A stretch of DNA of 64,000 bases from Sutterella massiliensis (GCF_016899755.1 NZ_JACJJC010000008.1:62001-126000); one strand, 5' to 3'. Positions 27,399 through 36,330 are shown, counted from the first letter of the stretch. Notes: generated by a model from the sequence alone, not told the origin. Program-made: numbers and translations.

Positions 27399-27866
27399 TT
27401 AAGCCCGGTGGTAGGGATGGTTGGCGAGAATCGACCAAGCACGATAAATCTGCTCGGCGAGCAGAACACGCGCGAGCGCGTGCGGCAGCGTCATGGCCGA
27501 AAGGCGAATCGTTTCGCGTGCAAGCGCCTTCACGTCGGGCGCGAGGCCGTCGGGACCGCCGATGATGAAAACGAGCGTTTCGCCGTCAGTGCGTCCTTTG
27601 GCGATGAACTTCGCAAAGTCGACCGTCGTGAGATCACGCCCGTGCTCGTCAAGTACGACAACATAATCACCAGGCTCGAGCGCCTTCTTAATGCGCTCGC
27701 CTTCGGCTGCCATCAGCTTTGCAGGCGGCAACCCCGAACGCGGCTCGGTTCGAATTTCTTTGAGTTCCACCTCAAACCCGCGCGGAAAGCGTCCCAAATA
27801 ATCTCGGACGGCCGTCTCCGCCCAGTCCGCGATGTGCTGGCCGACGGCAACGATTCGGATGCGCAT
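27399..27866 (-). CDS. rlmH: 23S rRNA pseudouridine-1915 N3-methyltransferase
   Basis: A 155-residue SPOUT methyltransferase, the same length as E. coli RlmH. It methylates pseudouridine 1915 of 23S rRNA on assembled 70S ribosomes. The SAM-binding knot segment FIIGGPDGL and the C-terminal LARVLLAEQIYRAWSI...HPYHR are intact. It starts two bases after the rsfS stop codon (TGAGGATG), so translation is coupled. Confidence 0.97.
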   Translation of the reverse strand: MRIRIVAVGQHIADWAETAVRDYLGRFPRGFEVELKEIRTEPRSGLPPAKLMAAEGERIKKALEPGDYVVVLDEHGRDLTTVDFAKFIAKGRTDGETLVFIIGGPDGLAPDVKALARETIRLSAMTLPHALARVLLAEQIYRAWSILANHPYHRA

Positions 27867-27868
27867 CC

Positions 27869-28273
27869 TCAGGCCTCGGCGTCGGGTGCGTGCTGCACGC
27901 GGTGCGGCATCAGACGTGAAGCGCACTCTTCGTTGGCGCGCATGAACACTTCCTTCCCGCCCCAGATTTCTTCGAGGTTGTAATAGTCGCGCACGTTGGG
28001 CTGCAGAACGTGGCAGACGACGCTACCGCAGTCGACAAGCACCCACTCGCCCGTATCCTGACCTTCCATGCCGAGCACGTCGGCACCGGCTTCTTTCACA
28101 GCCGCGCTCACGGCATAGGCAAGCGCGCGCGTCTGACGATTCGAGGTACCCGAAGCGATCACAACGCGTTCGAACTGGTCGGTGAGCGCTTCGGTATTGA
28201 AAATCTTGACGTCCTTGGCTTTAACGTCTTCAAGCGCCTGGACAATGGTCTGGGTAAGTTCTTCGAGATTCAT
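27869..28273 (-). CDS. rsfS: Ribosomal silencing factor
   Basis: A 134-residue RsfS/Iojap protein that binds ribosomal protein uL14 and blocks subunit joining when nutrients are short. Family core: ALEDVKAKDVKIFNTEALTDQFERVVIASGTSNRQ and the C-terminal WVLVDCGSVVCHVLQPNVRDYYNLEEIW. It is tightly coupled to rlmH and lies 71 bases after nadD, the order common in proteobacteria. Confidence 0.97.
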   Translation of the reverse strand: MNLEELTQTIVQALEDVKAKDVKIFNTEALTDQFERVVIASGTSNRQTRALAYAVSAAVKEAGADVLGMEGQDTGEWVLVDCGSVVCHVLQPNVRDYYNLEEIWGGKEVFMRANEECASRLMPHRVQHAPDAEA

Positions 28274-28344
28274 TCGACGATTTCTTCTTGTTGCGTGAAC
28301 AATGCATCGCGCGGGCCGCTGCTGCGTACGATGCGCTTTTGATA

Positions 28345-29040
28345 TCAGAATCTGCCGCTACGCGTGCCGTAGAGGCCGTGTGCGGCTATGTAGGCGGCCA
28401 CAGGAAAGGGCAACCAGTCACCCACGCGCCTCATTGCGTCGGGGAAGGGCTGCGTCCCGAGCATCGAACGGATAGCCGTTGCGCTCGCCTTGTGGCTAGG
28501 CATGGAAAAGAACGCAATGGCGCCCGACGCGTGACGCGTGAGCTCCTTGGCCTCAACGCGCCGCGCCGCAGCCCAGGACTCGATCGACGGATTGGTCCGA
28601 ATCGGCTCGCCCGCGCGTTCGCAGACGGCGATATTGGCATAATCCGCGAGTCTCTGCCAGCTTCGCCACGTATGAAAGTTAAGCCACTGGTCGCCTCCGA
28701 GAATAAGAACAAGCGGATAACCCGGGCCGAGGCGGCTGCGTATCGCTTCAAGCGTGTCAATCGTATAGGTCGGCCCCGATCGCAAAAGCTCAAGCTCATT
28801 GACGCGAAAGTCCGGTTCGTCCTCAAGGGCGAGCTTAAGCATCTCAAGCCGAATACGAGCAGGCGTTACGAACGCTTTTTGCCACGGTGCTCTCGCAGGC
28901 ACGAACTCGACACACCCGAGATTAAACGTCTCGAGCGCTGCGCGCGCCGCAGCCAAATGTCCGTTGTGCACGGGGTCAAAAGTGCCGCCCAACAGGCCGA
29001 TTCCCTGACGAACAACGCGAGCGCTTCCGATCTCAAGCAT
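28345..29040 (-). CDS. nadD: Nicotinate-nucleotide adenylyltransferase
   Basis: A 231-residue enzyme making deamido-NAD from nicotinate mononucleotide and ATP. The nucleotidyltransferase motif GGTFDPVHNGHL lies near the N-terminus, and the C-terminal SATAIRSMLG corresponds to the conserved ISxTxIR segment. Start at the ATG at 29040, with a weak AAGAAG upstream. It follows the BamE-like gene by ten bases. Confidence 0.95.
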   Translation of the reverse strand: MLEIGSARVVRQGIGLLGGTFDPVHNGHLAAARAALETFNLGCVEFVPARAPWQKAFVTPARIRLEMLKLALEDEPDFRVNELELLRSGPTYTIDTLEAIRSRLGPGYPLVLILGGDQWLNFHTWRSWQRLADYANIAVCERAGEPIRTNPSIESWAAARRVEAKELTRHASGAIAFFSMPSHKASATAIRSMLGTQPFPDAMRRVGDWLPFPVAAYIAAHGLYGTRSGRF

Positions 29041-29050
29041 GCTTCTTTTA

Positions 29051-29677
29051 TCAAGGGTTCTTGACGAGTGAAATGAAGGCCTTCTCAACGCGACCTTTTT
29101 GAATGAAGACGGCAAGCCACGTGAGCTCGAGCTCCTGCAGATTTCGACTGTTGCGCAGATACTGCTGGCTGAACCAATAGTGCCAGCCAGCACCGTCGGC
29201 GTAGGATGCCGGACCGACCGTCTTCAATACATCCGCTTTCGTCATGCCGAGGCCGACCTTGCCCAAGCGAAGCGGCAGATGCTCGGCGGTCATCTTTTTG
29301 CAGAAGCCGGGCGTTTCGTCCGGCGCGTACTCGAGCTGAACCTCAGTGACGTTCTTCGTATCCGAGGAAATCACCCAAGCGAGCACCGGCTTGCCGCCTT
29401 CGGTACCCGAAAGGCACATATAGTCCCGGGCAAAGTACCCGCGGCCTTCTCGAAGGCGCGTTGCGCCCGTAAAGGCGGCAGCTGCCTCCATTGGCGTGTT
29501 CCAGAGTTCGATCTTGGGTTTGCCGAGCCGCAGGAAATTGGCTGCCGGCTCGTCGAGCGTTGCGGGCGCATCGAGCAAGGATGCGGGGTACCCGAACGGC
29601 CCGTCGGCATGGGCCGGCGAAAAGGCTGTCAGGCACGCAATGGCGCCCGTTAGCAGGATGATGAGTCTGCGCCGCAT
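29051..29677 (-). CDS. Exported protein with BamE/SmpA-like repeat, unknown function
   Basis: A 208-residue protein with a Sec signal peptide (residues 1 to about 24, ending SPAHA-DG). Near the C-terminus, LGKVGLGMTKADVLKTVGPAS followed by WHYWF matches the GMTxxxVxxxxG...W.Y pattern of the SmpA/OmlA (BamE) fold. There is no lipobox. Two cysteines in the mature part might pair. It lies ten bases upstream of nadD and is likely co-transcribed. In many Burkholderiales this position is, from memory, taken by hemF. The function is unknown. Confidence 0.65.
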   Translation of the reverse strand: MRRRLIILLTGAIACLTAFSPAHADGPFGYPASLLDAPATLDEPAANFLRLGKPKIELWNTPMEAAAAFTGATRLREGRGYFARDYMCLSGTEGGKPVLAWVISSDTKNVTEVQLEYAPDETPGFCKKMTAEHLPLRLGKVGLGMTKADVLKTVGPASYADGAGWHYWFSQQYLRNSRNLQELELTWLAVFIQKGRVEKAFISLVKNP

Positions 29678-29753
29678 GAGGTTCAGTCCCAAAGAGTCTT
29701 TCACGCTTTCTACCTTAGCATTTTTGCGAATCTGAGCGCTCGATCGTAAGAAA

Positions 29754-29786
29754 AATGCCCGAAAGTCTCTCGAACCTCCGGGCATT
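29754..29786 (-). terminator. Intrinsic terminator of purD
   Basis: AATGCCCG (29754-29761) pairs with CGGGCATT (29779-29786); on the minus strand TTTTTCTT follows. It ends the purD transcript about 30 bases after the stop and separates purD from the nadD operon. Confidence 0.85.
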
Positions 29787-29810
29787 GAACGACAGTTACA
29801 GTCGGAACGA

Positions 29811-31094
29811 TCAGCGGCCGATCGCGCGGTAGCCGATATCCGAGCGCATCTGCATGCCGTCAAAGTGCACCGACTTCATGGCTTCGTAAGCGGTCTTCTG
29901 CGCTTTGGCGATGGACTCGCCGAGACCGACGACGCAGAGAACTCTGCCGCCCGAAACGACGGTAAGACCGTCATCGTCAATCTTGGTGCCCGCGTGAAAG
30001 ACATGGACTTCCTCGCTGTTTTCAGGAAGCTGCTCAATCACGGCGCCCTTTTCGGGCTTCATCGGATAGCCGCGTGCGGCCGCAACAATGCCGAGTGCGC
30101 TGCGGCGGTCCCAGTCGATCTCGACCTGGTCGAGGCGACCTTCGATCGCAGCCTCAACGATTTCGGAGAAGTCGTTCTTGATGCGCATCATGATAGGCTG
30201 CGTTTCCGGGTCGCCCATGCGGCAGTTGAATTCGAGCGTGCGAACATCGGACGTGCCGTCTTCGCGCTTGCGGATCATGAGCCCCGCATAAAGGAAGCCC
30301 GTGTATCGAATGCCTTCGGCCGCCAGACCCTTGACGGTAGGGCGAATGATTTCGCGCATGACCTGTGCGTGTATGTCGGGCGTAACGACCGGCGCGGGAG
30401 AATAAGCACCCATCCCGCCCGTGTTGGGGCCTTCGTCATGATCGAGCAGACGCTTGTGGTCCTGCGAGGTCGCCATCGGGAGAATGTTCTCGCCATCGAC
30501 CATCACGATGAAGGAAGCCTCCTCGCCTTCGAGGAAATCTTCGATCACGACGCGCGCACCAGCATTACCGAACTCATGACCTTCGAGCATGTCGTCGATC
30601 GCCTTGTGGGCCGCATCTTCGGTCATGGCAACCACAACACCCTTGCCTGCGGCGAGGCCGTCGGCCTTCACGACAATCGGCGCCCCTTTCTTGGCGACGT
30701 ATTCGTGCGCAGCAACCGGATCCGTAAAGGTTTCATATTCGGCCGTCGGGATGCCGTGGCGCTTCATGAACGCTTTGGCAAAGTCCTTGGAGCTTTCGAG
30801 ACGCGCGGCCGCCCGCGTCGGGCCGAAAATCTTGAGACCCGCTTCTCGGAACTGATCGACAACGCCCGCAGCGAGCGGCGCTTCGGGGCCGACAACCGTA
30901 AAGTCGATGTTGTTGGCTTTCACAAATTCGATCAGCTCGCGGGCACCGCTGATCGGAAGGTTTTCAAGACCGTCGCTGAGCGCGGTACCGGCATTGCCGG
31001 GTGCAACGTAGACCTTTTCGACGCGGTCGCTCTGCGCGAGACGCCAGGCGATGGCATGCTCGCGGCCGCCGCTGCCAATCACAAGAAGCTTCAT
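29811..31094 (-). CDS. purD: Phosphoribosylamine-glycine ligase (GAR synthetase)
   Basis: A 427-residue ATP-grasp enzyme for the second step of purine synthesis, joining glycine to phosphoribosylamine. The N-terminus MKLLVIGSGGREHAIAWRL and the ATP-grasp region (IVVKADGLAAGKGVVVA, later EFNCRMGDPETQ) are typical. ATG at 31094; an in-frame TTG nine bases upstream sits nearer to an AGGA and could be the real start. Monocistronic between two terminators. Confidence 0.96.
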   Translation of the reverse strand: MKLLVIGSGGREHAIAWRLAQSDRVEKVYVAPGNAGTALSDGLENLPISGARELIEFVKANNIDFTVVGPEAPLAAGVVDQFREAGLKIFGPTRAAARLESSKDFAKAFMKRHGIPTAEYETFTDPVAAHEYVAKKGAPIVVKADGLAAGKGVVVAMTEDAAHKAIDDMLEGHEFGNAGARVVIEDFLEGEEASFIVMVDGENILPMATSQDHKRLLDHDEGPNTGGMGAYSPAPVVTPDIHAQVMREIIRPTVKGLAAEGIRYTGFLYAGLMIRKREDGTSDVRTLEFNCRMGDPETQPIMMRIKNDFSEIVEAAIEGRLDQVEIDWDRRSALGIVAAARGYPMKPEKGAVIEQLPENSEEVHVFHAGTKIDDDGLTVVSGGRVLCVVGLGESIAKAQKTAYEAMKSVHFDGMQMRSDIGYRAIGR

Positions 31095-31193
31095 GGAATT
31101 CAATCGATCCTAATTGGTGAAAAAGATATCCGTCGAACGGGAGCGTTCGACGCGGTGCACGCCGGAAAAAACGCCCGGCTTTTGAGCGCCCCT

Positions 31194-31199
31194 ATTCTA
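31194..31199 (-). promoter_or_regulatory. Candidate -10 of purD
   Basis: On the minus strand GGC-TAGAAT lies about 100 bases before purD, just after the yebC terminator. Confidence 0.35.
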
Positions 31200-31217
31200 G
31201 CCGTCGCCCTTTTTTAT

Positions 31218-31253
31218 TCAAAGAAAAGCCCGTCGACTTTTAACTCGACGGGC
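31218..31253 (-). terminator. Intrinsic terminator of yebC
   Basis: A perfect 9-bp stem, GCCCGTCGA (31228-31236) and TCGACGGGC (31245-31253); on the minus strand TTTTCTTTG follows. Confidence 0.88.
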
Positions 31254-31301
31254 ACTTACTTCACACGAAGATGCTTCGGGTGAAACTTCGACGCATCGGA
31301 A

Positions 31302-32030
31302 TTAGTCGAAGACGGCGGTCGTGTAGACCTGCTGAACGTCATCAAGGTCTTCAAGCGCGTCGATGAGGCGCTGCATCTTGTCGGCGTCTTCGCCCGAGAG
31401 GCTCGTTTCGTTCTGAGCCTTCCAGGTGATTTCGGCGACTTCCGGTTCGAGTCCGGCAGCTTCGAAGGCCTTCTGAACGGCGTCGAAAGCACTGGGTTCG
31501 CACGTCACTTCGATCGAACCGTCATCGGGATCGGCCACGACATCGTCGGCCCCCGCCTCGAGCGCGATTTCCATAACCTGATCTTCTGTCGCCTTGCCCG
31601 GCGCGAAGACGAAGAGACCCACGTGCTGGAACTGGAACGACACAGAGCCTTCCGTGCCAAGGTTGCCGCCGTTGCGCGAAAGCACGTGACGCACATCAGC
31701 AACGGTGCGCACGCGGTTGTCGGTCGTGCAATCGATGATCAGCGCAGCGCCGCCCACACCGTAGCCTTCGTAGCGGACGTCTTCGTAGCTCACGCCTTCG
31801 AGCTGGCCCGTACCCTTGAGAATGGCGTTCTGGATCGTATCCTTGGGCACATTGCCGCCTCGCGCTTTCACGAGCGCGAGACGCAGGCGCGAGTTGCTGT
31901 CGGGGTCGCCGCCGCCCAAACGTGCGGCAACGATGATTTCACGAACAAGCTTCGTCCAGAGATTGGAGCGCTTGGCGTCCTGACGACCTTTGCGGTGCTG
32001 AATATTGGCCCACTTGGAATGACCCGACAT
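31302..32030 (-). CDS. YebC/PmpR (TACO1) family protein
   Basis: A 242-residue YebC-family protein. Members were first described as transcriptional regulators. More recent work ties the family to relief of ribosome stalling, by analogy with mitochondrial TACO1. N-terminus [21 protein letters not shown] and the segment [15 protein letters not shown]-like ([17 protein letters not shown]) are diagnostic. It has its own terminator and a candidate promoter at 32184-32189. Confidence 0.95.
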   Translation of the reverse strand: MSGHSKWANIQHRKGRQDAKRSNLWTKLVREIIVAARLGGGDPDSNSRLRLALVKARGGNVPKDTIQNAILKGTGQLEGVSYEDVRYEGYGVGGAALIIDCTTDNRVRTVADVRHVLSRNGGNLGTEGSVSFQFQHVGLFVFAPGKATEDQVMEIALEAGADDVVADPDDGSIEVTCEPSAFDAVQKAFEAAGLEPEVAEITWKAQNETSLSGEDADKMQRLIDALEDLDDVQQVYTTAVFD

Positions 32031-32329
32031 TTTGTTTGAATCCTGTTACGGTATGGCGATAAAGAGGTGTTTGATCAGCTCTCGAAAGCCGGTCGCAACG
32101 GGCGGCCGAATCTTTCGGACCTGGAGTCGAGCGCGGCAATCGTTGAAAATCAGTGCGATTCGTCCGCTCGGAGGGAAGGCGCAATTTTACTGCATAGTGC
32201 TTGCGCCGTGAAGTCTTGCCCGGACAAGCGCTTCCTTCCGATGAAAAAAGAGAGCGGCGAACCCGATCGAATCGATCAAGCGCGCCGCTCTTCGGTCTGC
32301 AGATGCGGGCTCGTTGGCCGCAGTCCCGA
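32031..32329. other. Intergenic region yebC / M20 amidohydrolase
   Basis: About 300 bases without a gene. It contains the terminator of the M20 amidohydrolase (32242-32290) and, on the minus strand, a TAAAAT (32184-32189) that could be the yebC -10, about 155 bases from the yebC start. Confidence 0.5.
32242..32290 (-). terminator. Intrinsic terminator of the AbgA-like amidohydrolase
   Basis: GAGCGGCG (32252-32259) pairs with CGCCGCTC (32283-32290). The 23-base loop itself holds GATCGA/TCGATC. On the minus strand TCTTTTTT follows. Confidence 0.8.
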
Positions 32330-33613
32330 TTACTTCTTCAGAATGAGCGAAATGGCATTCGTCCAGACCTTGAGGCCCGTATCGAGCGCCTTTTCGTCAA
32401 TGTCGAAGCGAGCCGTGTGGTGACCGGACGGACGATCCGCACCGATCACGAAGAAGGCAGCCTTGCCGCCATGCGCCTGAACACGGCGGGCAAGAATCGT
32501 GGCGTCTTCGCTGCCGCCGAAGTTCATCGGATCCTCACGGACAGTGAGGCCTTCCACGGCTTGGCCAGCCTGCTTGAGCACGTCGACGAGTTCCGGGTCG
32601 TTCGTGAGGTCGACGGCTTCGCCCATCTTCTCGATCTTGTATTCGCAGCCCTGCGCAAGCGCGCAGCCCTGGATGATCTGAACGGCCGAGTCGTACATGT
32701 ACTGGTTGATTTCGCCGGTTTCGCCGCGAACTTCCATCTTCATGAGAGCATGCGACGGGATCACGTTGCGGCCTTCGCCGGCAGTGAGCTGACCAACATT
32801 GACGCGCGTCATGCCGGAGCCGTGGCGGGCGATGCCGAGCAGCTGAACGAACGCGTTGCAGGCAGCTGCCATGGCGTTGCGGCCAGCATTGGGCTCAACA
32901 CCCGCGTGCGCAGGACGCCCCGTGAAGGAAACGTCGAGCTTCGTCGTGCAGAGGAAGCCATAAGGATTGACCGAGAGTTCGCCCGACTTGCACATCATGG
33001 CGATATGCGCGCCGAGGAAATAGTCCGCATCATCGACAATGCCGGAGGCGGCCATGCCAGCCGCGCCGCGAACACCTTCTTCGGCAGGCTGGAAGAGGAT
33101 CTTGAGCTTGCCGCAGAGTTCGCCCTTGTTGTCGGCGAACCAGTGCGCAACGGCAAGGCCCGTCGACATGTGAGCGTCGTGGCCGCAGGCGTGCATCAGG
33201 CCCGGGCGCGTGGAGGCAAAGCCTTCCTTGGCCGGAATGTGCGATTCGTCCTTGGACTCTTCGACCGGCACGCAGTCAATGTCAAAGCGCACGGCGAGCG
33301 TCGGGCCGGGGCGCCCCGTATCGAGCACGCCGACACAGCCCGTGTAGCCTTCCATTTCGTTGAGCAGCTCTTCGGAGACGCCGTTCTTGCGGGCCGCTTC
33401 AATACCCGCTTCCACAACCTTCTGGCTGCGGCCGAGGCAATTTTCAGGGTTGATCACCTTCGTGCCCGTGAGCACCTCGTAGCCGTATTCGCGCAGCTTG
33501 CCGATCAGGAACGCCGTGGTCGTGAATTCGCTCCAGCCTTCTTCCGGGAAGGTATGAAGTTTGCGGCGAATCTCAATCAACTGATCGTGATAAGCGCAGG
33601 TGCATGTGGTCAT
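32330..33613 (-). CDS. M20 amidohydrolase, AbgA-like
   Basis: A 427-residue zinc amidohydrolase that aligns along its length with E. coli AbgA, the A subunit of p-aminobenzoyl-glutamate hydrolase (WxEFxTT, VLDTGRPGPTLAVRFDIDC, FGGSEDATILARRVQ). Metal-binding motif HACGHDAHM spans 141-149 and the catalytic Glu pair lies in FQPAEEG. GAGGAG five bases before the ATG supports the start. No abgB or abgT partner is present, so the substrate (an N-acyl or aminobenzoyl amino acid) is uncertain. It is divergent from a second M20 enzyme. Confidence 0.88.
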   Translation of the reverse strand: MTTCTCAYHDQLIEIRRKLHTFPEEGWSEFTTTAFLIGKLREYGYEVLTGTKVINPENCLGRSQKVVEAGIEAARKNGVSEELLNEMEGYTGCVGVLDTGRPGPTLAVRFDIDCVPVEESKDESHIPAKEGFASTRPGLMHACGHDAHMSTGLAVAHWFADNKGELCGKLKILFQPAEEGVRGAAGMAASGIVDDADYFLGAHIAMMCKSGELSVNPYGFLCTTKLDVSFTGRPAHAGVEPNAGRNAMAAACNAFVQLLGIARHGSGMTRVNVGQLTAGEGRNVIPSHALMKMEVRGETGEINQYMYDSAVQIIQGCALAQGCEYKIEKMGEAVDLTNDPELVDVLKQAGQAVEGLTVREDPMNFGGSEDATILARRVQAHGGKAAFFVIGADRPSGHHTARFDIDEKALDTGLKVWTNAISLILKK

Positions 33614-33938
33614 TTTTGCTCCTCAATAAATTTGAACCGTCAGATTGGCGGCGTCCAACATTATCGTCGTTCTATCACTAACGGGGCATCGTCAATATCC
33701 CGCGGTTGATTTCATATCAAATCGCTGCGCCGCACTTGCAATTGAGGTTCTGCTTCGCAGTTTCCTTCGAAGAGCGGACTCTGTGAAGATCGACGCTTTT
33801 GTTACGACCGATCAAACCGAGCGGACTGAAATATGGACTTAACGATAAAGAAGTATTTCGTTGGTAGTATCTTTGAACGAAAGTCGGCGCGATGACCTCG
33901 CGTCCGTTTTTCAATCACGCAAAAAGGAAAATCAAGAG
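33614..33938. promoter_or_regulatory. Divergent promoter region between two M20 amidohydrolases
   Basis: This 325-bp gap contains the palindrome TTGAT-TTCAT-ATCAA at 33706-33720. It looks like an FNR/CRP-type box but has a 5-base spacer instead of four, so ordinary FNR binding is unlikely. It is placed where a regulator could control both divergent genes. No small gene is evident. Confidence 0.4.
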
Positions 33939-35210
33939 ATGACGTCCAGCAGCCTCGAGCTCGAAGGCCGAGCTTTTGCCGAAAGAATTTTCGATACGGT
34001 CCGTCAATTGTCCGTCGATACGCTTGGCGTGACTCGACAAGGCTACGGCCCCAAAGAAACGGCCGTCATCGACTTCCTTCGCAGTTTGGGCAAGGAGCTT
34101 TCACTCGAGGAGCGTATTGACGCTGCCGGCAACGTTTGGCTTACGCTCGCCGGCAAAGACCGCTCGTTGCCGGCTTTTGTTGCGGGCAGCCACGCCGACA
34201 GTGTGCCGCAAGGCGGCAACTTCGATGGCCTGGCGGGCGTTGCGGCTGCCATGCTCTGCGCCTGGTGGATGCGTCACACGAACTTCCAACCCGAACGCGA
34301 CTTCTCCGTTCTCATCCTGCGCTGTGAAGAAAGTTCCTTCTTCGGAAAAGCCTATGTCGGCTCTCTCGGCATGATGGGCAAACTCACTGCCGCCGATCTC
34401 GAACTCAAGCACCGCACAGAACCCGTCACGCTCGGTGAAGCCATCGCCGCCTGCGGACTCGACCCGAAGCAGCTCACCATGGGTCGCCCCGTCATTGATA
34501 CGTCCAAAATAGCCGCCTTTGTCGAACTGCACATCGAGCAGGGCCCCGTACTCACAAGCAGCGCCGACGTGCGCACCGGGATCGTCACGGGCATTCGCGG
34601 CAACATTCGCCACAAGTGCGTCAAAGCCATTGGCGAAACGGCCCACTCGGGCGCGGTCGACAAAGCCTACCGCCACGATGCGCTGATGGCGGCAGCCTGC
34701 CTCATGCACACGATGGAAACGCATTGGCAGCGATTCCTTGACGCAGGCGAAGATCTGGTTTTCACGAGCGGCGTCTTTAAAACCGCACCCACAGCCGCTA
34801 TCTCAGTCATCCCCGGGCTCGTTACCTTCACTATCGACATGCGCAGCCTCTCGATGGATACGTGCGAACGCTTCCATGCGCTACTCGTTTCCGAAGCCGA
34901 GCGCATCGGCGCCGAGCGCGGTGTTCGCTTCGAATTTGACGCCATGCTCCGCACGCAGCCTGCGGCGCTCAACCAAATGCTTTCCGAACGCATTGCCCAT
35001 GCCGCGAAGCTTTGCGGCATTCCGGTTGCGCACCTTGCTTCGGGCGCAGGTCACGATTCGGCCGTACTCGGTAACGCTGGCATTCCCACCGCCATGATCT
35101 TTATCGCCAACCAGAACGGTTCGCACAATCCCGACGAGGCGATGGAACTAGCCGACTTTATGCGCGGCACAGAGCTTCTCTGGCGTACGGTCGAAAATTA
35201 CGACAAGTAA
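33939..35210 (+). CDS. M20 Zn-dependent carbamoylase / allantoate amidohydrolase family (HyuC/AllC-like)
   Basis: A 423-residue amidohydrolase. GSHADSVPQGGNFDG (84-98) supplies His85 and Asp96, RCEESSFFG supplies Glu130/131, and ELHIEQGPVL is the substrate-domain signature. These mark the HyuC/AllC branch (N-carbamoyl-amino-acid hydrolase, allantoate amidohydrolase, ureidoglycine-type enzymes). I start at 33939, after an A-rich AAGGA; the frame runs further upstream to 33861. No hydantoinase or allantoinase gene is adjacent, so the substrate is not determined. Confidence 0.87.
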   Translation: MTSSSLELEGRAFAERIFDTVRQLSVDTLGVTRQGYGPKETAVIDFLRSLGKELSLEERIDAAGNVWLTLAGKDRSLPAFVAGSHADSVPQGGNFDGLAGVAAAMLCAWWMRHTNFQPERDFSVLILRCEESSFFGKAYVGSLGMMGKLTAADLELKHRTEPVTLGEAIAACGLDPKQLTMGRPVIDTSKIAAFVELHIEQGPVLTSSADVRTGIVTGIRGNIRHKCVKAIGETAHSGAVDKAYRHDALMAAACLMHTMETHWQRFLDAGEDLVFTSGVFKTAPTAAISVIPGLVTFTIDMRSLSMDTCERFHALLVSEAERIGAERGVRFEFDAMLRTQPAALNQMLSERIAHAAKLCGIPVAHLASGAGHDSAVLGNAGIPTAMIFIANQNGSHNPDEAMELADFMRGTELLWRTVENYDK

Positions 35211-35316
35211 TCGTCAACATCCGCGCGCCTCGACCGAGCCCGGTCGCCAGTCGAGGCCGCGAATTGCAACCCTCACTTTCAGTCAACCTTCGTCAGCTTC
35301 AAAATAAGAAACAAAA

Positions 35317-36051
35317 ATGGACAAACGCAAGCCGAGCATCGTTTTGATCGACGACTATCCGCTTTTCAGAAAGGCGATGGCCGACGTGCTGACGTCGAGC
35401 GGCGAATTTCAGGTCATCGGTCAAACGGCGGATGAAAAGATAGCTCTTAGCCTGATCGGCCTCAAGCCCGACATCGTTTTGATCGATTTGGACGCAACGC
35501 ATTTTCACGCCCTCAATCTGCTGCGAGAAATCAAGTATCGCCATCCGAACTGCCGCGCCGTCATGATCATGAATTCAACACAGAACTCGACGACGCTCAT
35601 GCAGGCAATCCGACTCGATGCAAGCGGCTACCTGCTGCGCAGTATTCCGATCGACGAATTCGTCGAGCAGATGCACGTTGTCTCGTCGGGGGGCATGGCA
35701 ACGTCAGAAAAAATCACCTCAGCTCTTGCCGAACATTTGAGAACGGGCAGCCTACAGCAAACAGAGTCGAACATCACGCAAATTTTGACGCGGCGCGAAT
35801 TCGATGTGCTCTGCTGTCTCGCGTCGGGGCTCTCCAACCGTGAAATCGCCTCGCATCTGCAGATCACTGATGGAACGGTCAAGGTGCACGTCAAGCACCT
35901 CCTCAAAAAGCTCAAATTCCGCTCGCGTGTGGAAGCTGCCGTCTGGGCTTCGGAACGCGGCTACAAACTTTCGGCCGAAAAGCTCGAAAAAATGGGGCTC
36001 GGCGAACCCGGCACCGATCAGCGGCTTCGCGCAGGCGCTGCCGACGAATAG
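35317..36051 (+). CDS. NarL-type response regulator with altered receiver
   Basis: A 244-residue regulator: receiver domain (about 7-125) and LuxR-type helix-turn-helix (about 155-212, with LTRREFDVLCCLASGLSNREI and DGTVKVHVKHLLKKL). Asp12, Asp13 and phospho-acceptor Asp57 (VLIDLD) are present, and Ser87 takes the switch position. The highly conserved receiver lysine is Arg108 (GYLLRS). The usual DxxMPxxxG after the phospho-site reads DLDATHFHAL. No sensor kinase is adjacent. It may respond poorly to phosphorylation or be an orphan regulator. A strong terminator follows. Confidence 0.85.
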   Translation: MDKRKPSIVLIDDYPLFRKAMADVLTSSGEFQVIGQTADEKIALSLIGLKPDIVLIDLDATHFHALNLLREIKYRHPNCRAVMIMNSTQNSTTLMQAIRLDASGYLLRSIPIDEFVEQMHVVSSGGMATSEKITSALAEHLRTGSLQQTESNITQILTRREFDVLCCLASGLSNREIASHLQITDGTVKVHVKHLLKKLKFRSRVEAAVWASERGYKLSAEKLEKMGLGEPGTDQRLRAGAADE

Positions 36052-36076
36052 TACCTCTTAGTCGAATCCCCATAAA

Positions 36077-36116
36077 GAAGCGCAGCGTTCGTTAACAAAC
36101 GCTGCGCTTCTTTTTT
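36077..36116 (+). terminator. Intrinsic terminator of the NarL-type regulator
   Basis: A perfect 13-bp stem, GAAGCGCAGCGTT (36077-36089) and AACGCTGCGCTTC (36098-36110), followed by six T residues. Confidence 0.93.
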
Positions 36117-36330
36117 CGCCCGTACGCTTGGCGCGTAAAGTTCATCCGGCGTTCGGTTGCGCGGCCTCAGCGCGAGAAAGGTCCTCACGAAGAAGAGATA
36201 CCGAAGCTCGTGTTAAATCCGCCTCCGCGCCAGCTCGGATACGACTCGAGCACGAACAAATCACACACCTCTGCTCTCGCCACTTTCAACAACTGCCGCA
36301 ATTTGGCTTCATCAAATTGCAGACATCAAA
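36117..36330. other. Non-coding stretch between converging regulator and dcuB
   Basis: About 210 bases with no convincing gene. Near its end, GCAATTTG (36298-36305) and CAAATTGC (36313-36320) form a perfect 8-bp inverted repeat with a 7-base loop, close to the dcuB terminator. I see no other structure. Confidence 0.4.

Noticed and set aside
29865-31283. A 472-codon plus-strand open frame
   Set aside because: Antisense to purD; no protein-like features.
33706-33720. FNR box between the M20 genes
   Set aside because: The spacer is five bases, not four, so I list it only as a palindrome of unknown use.
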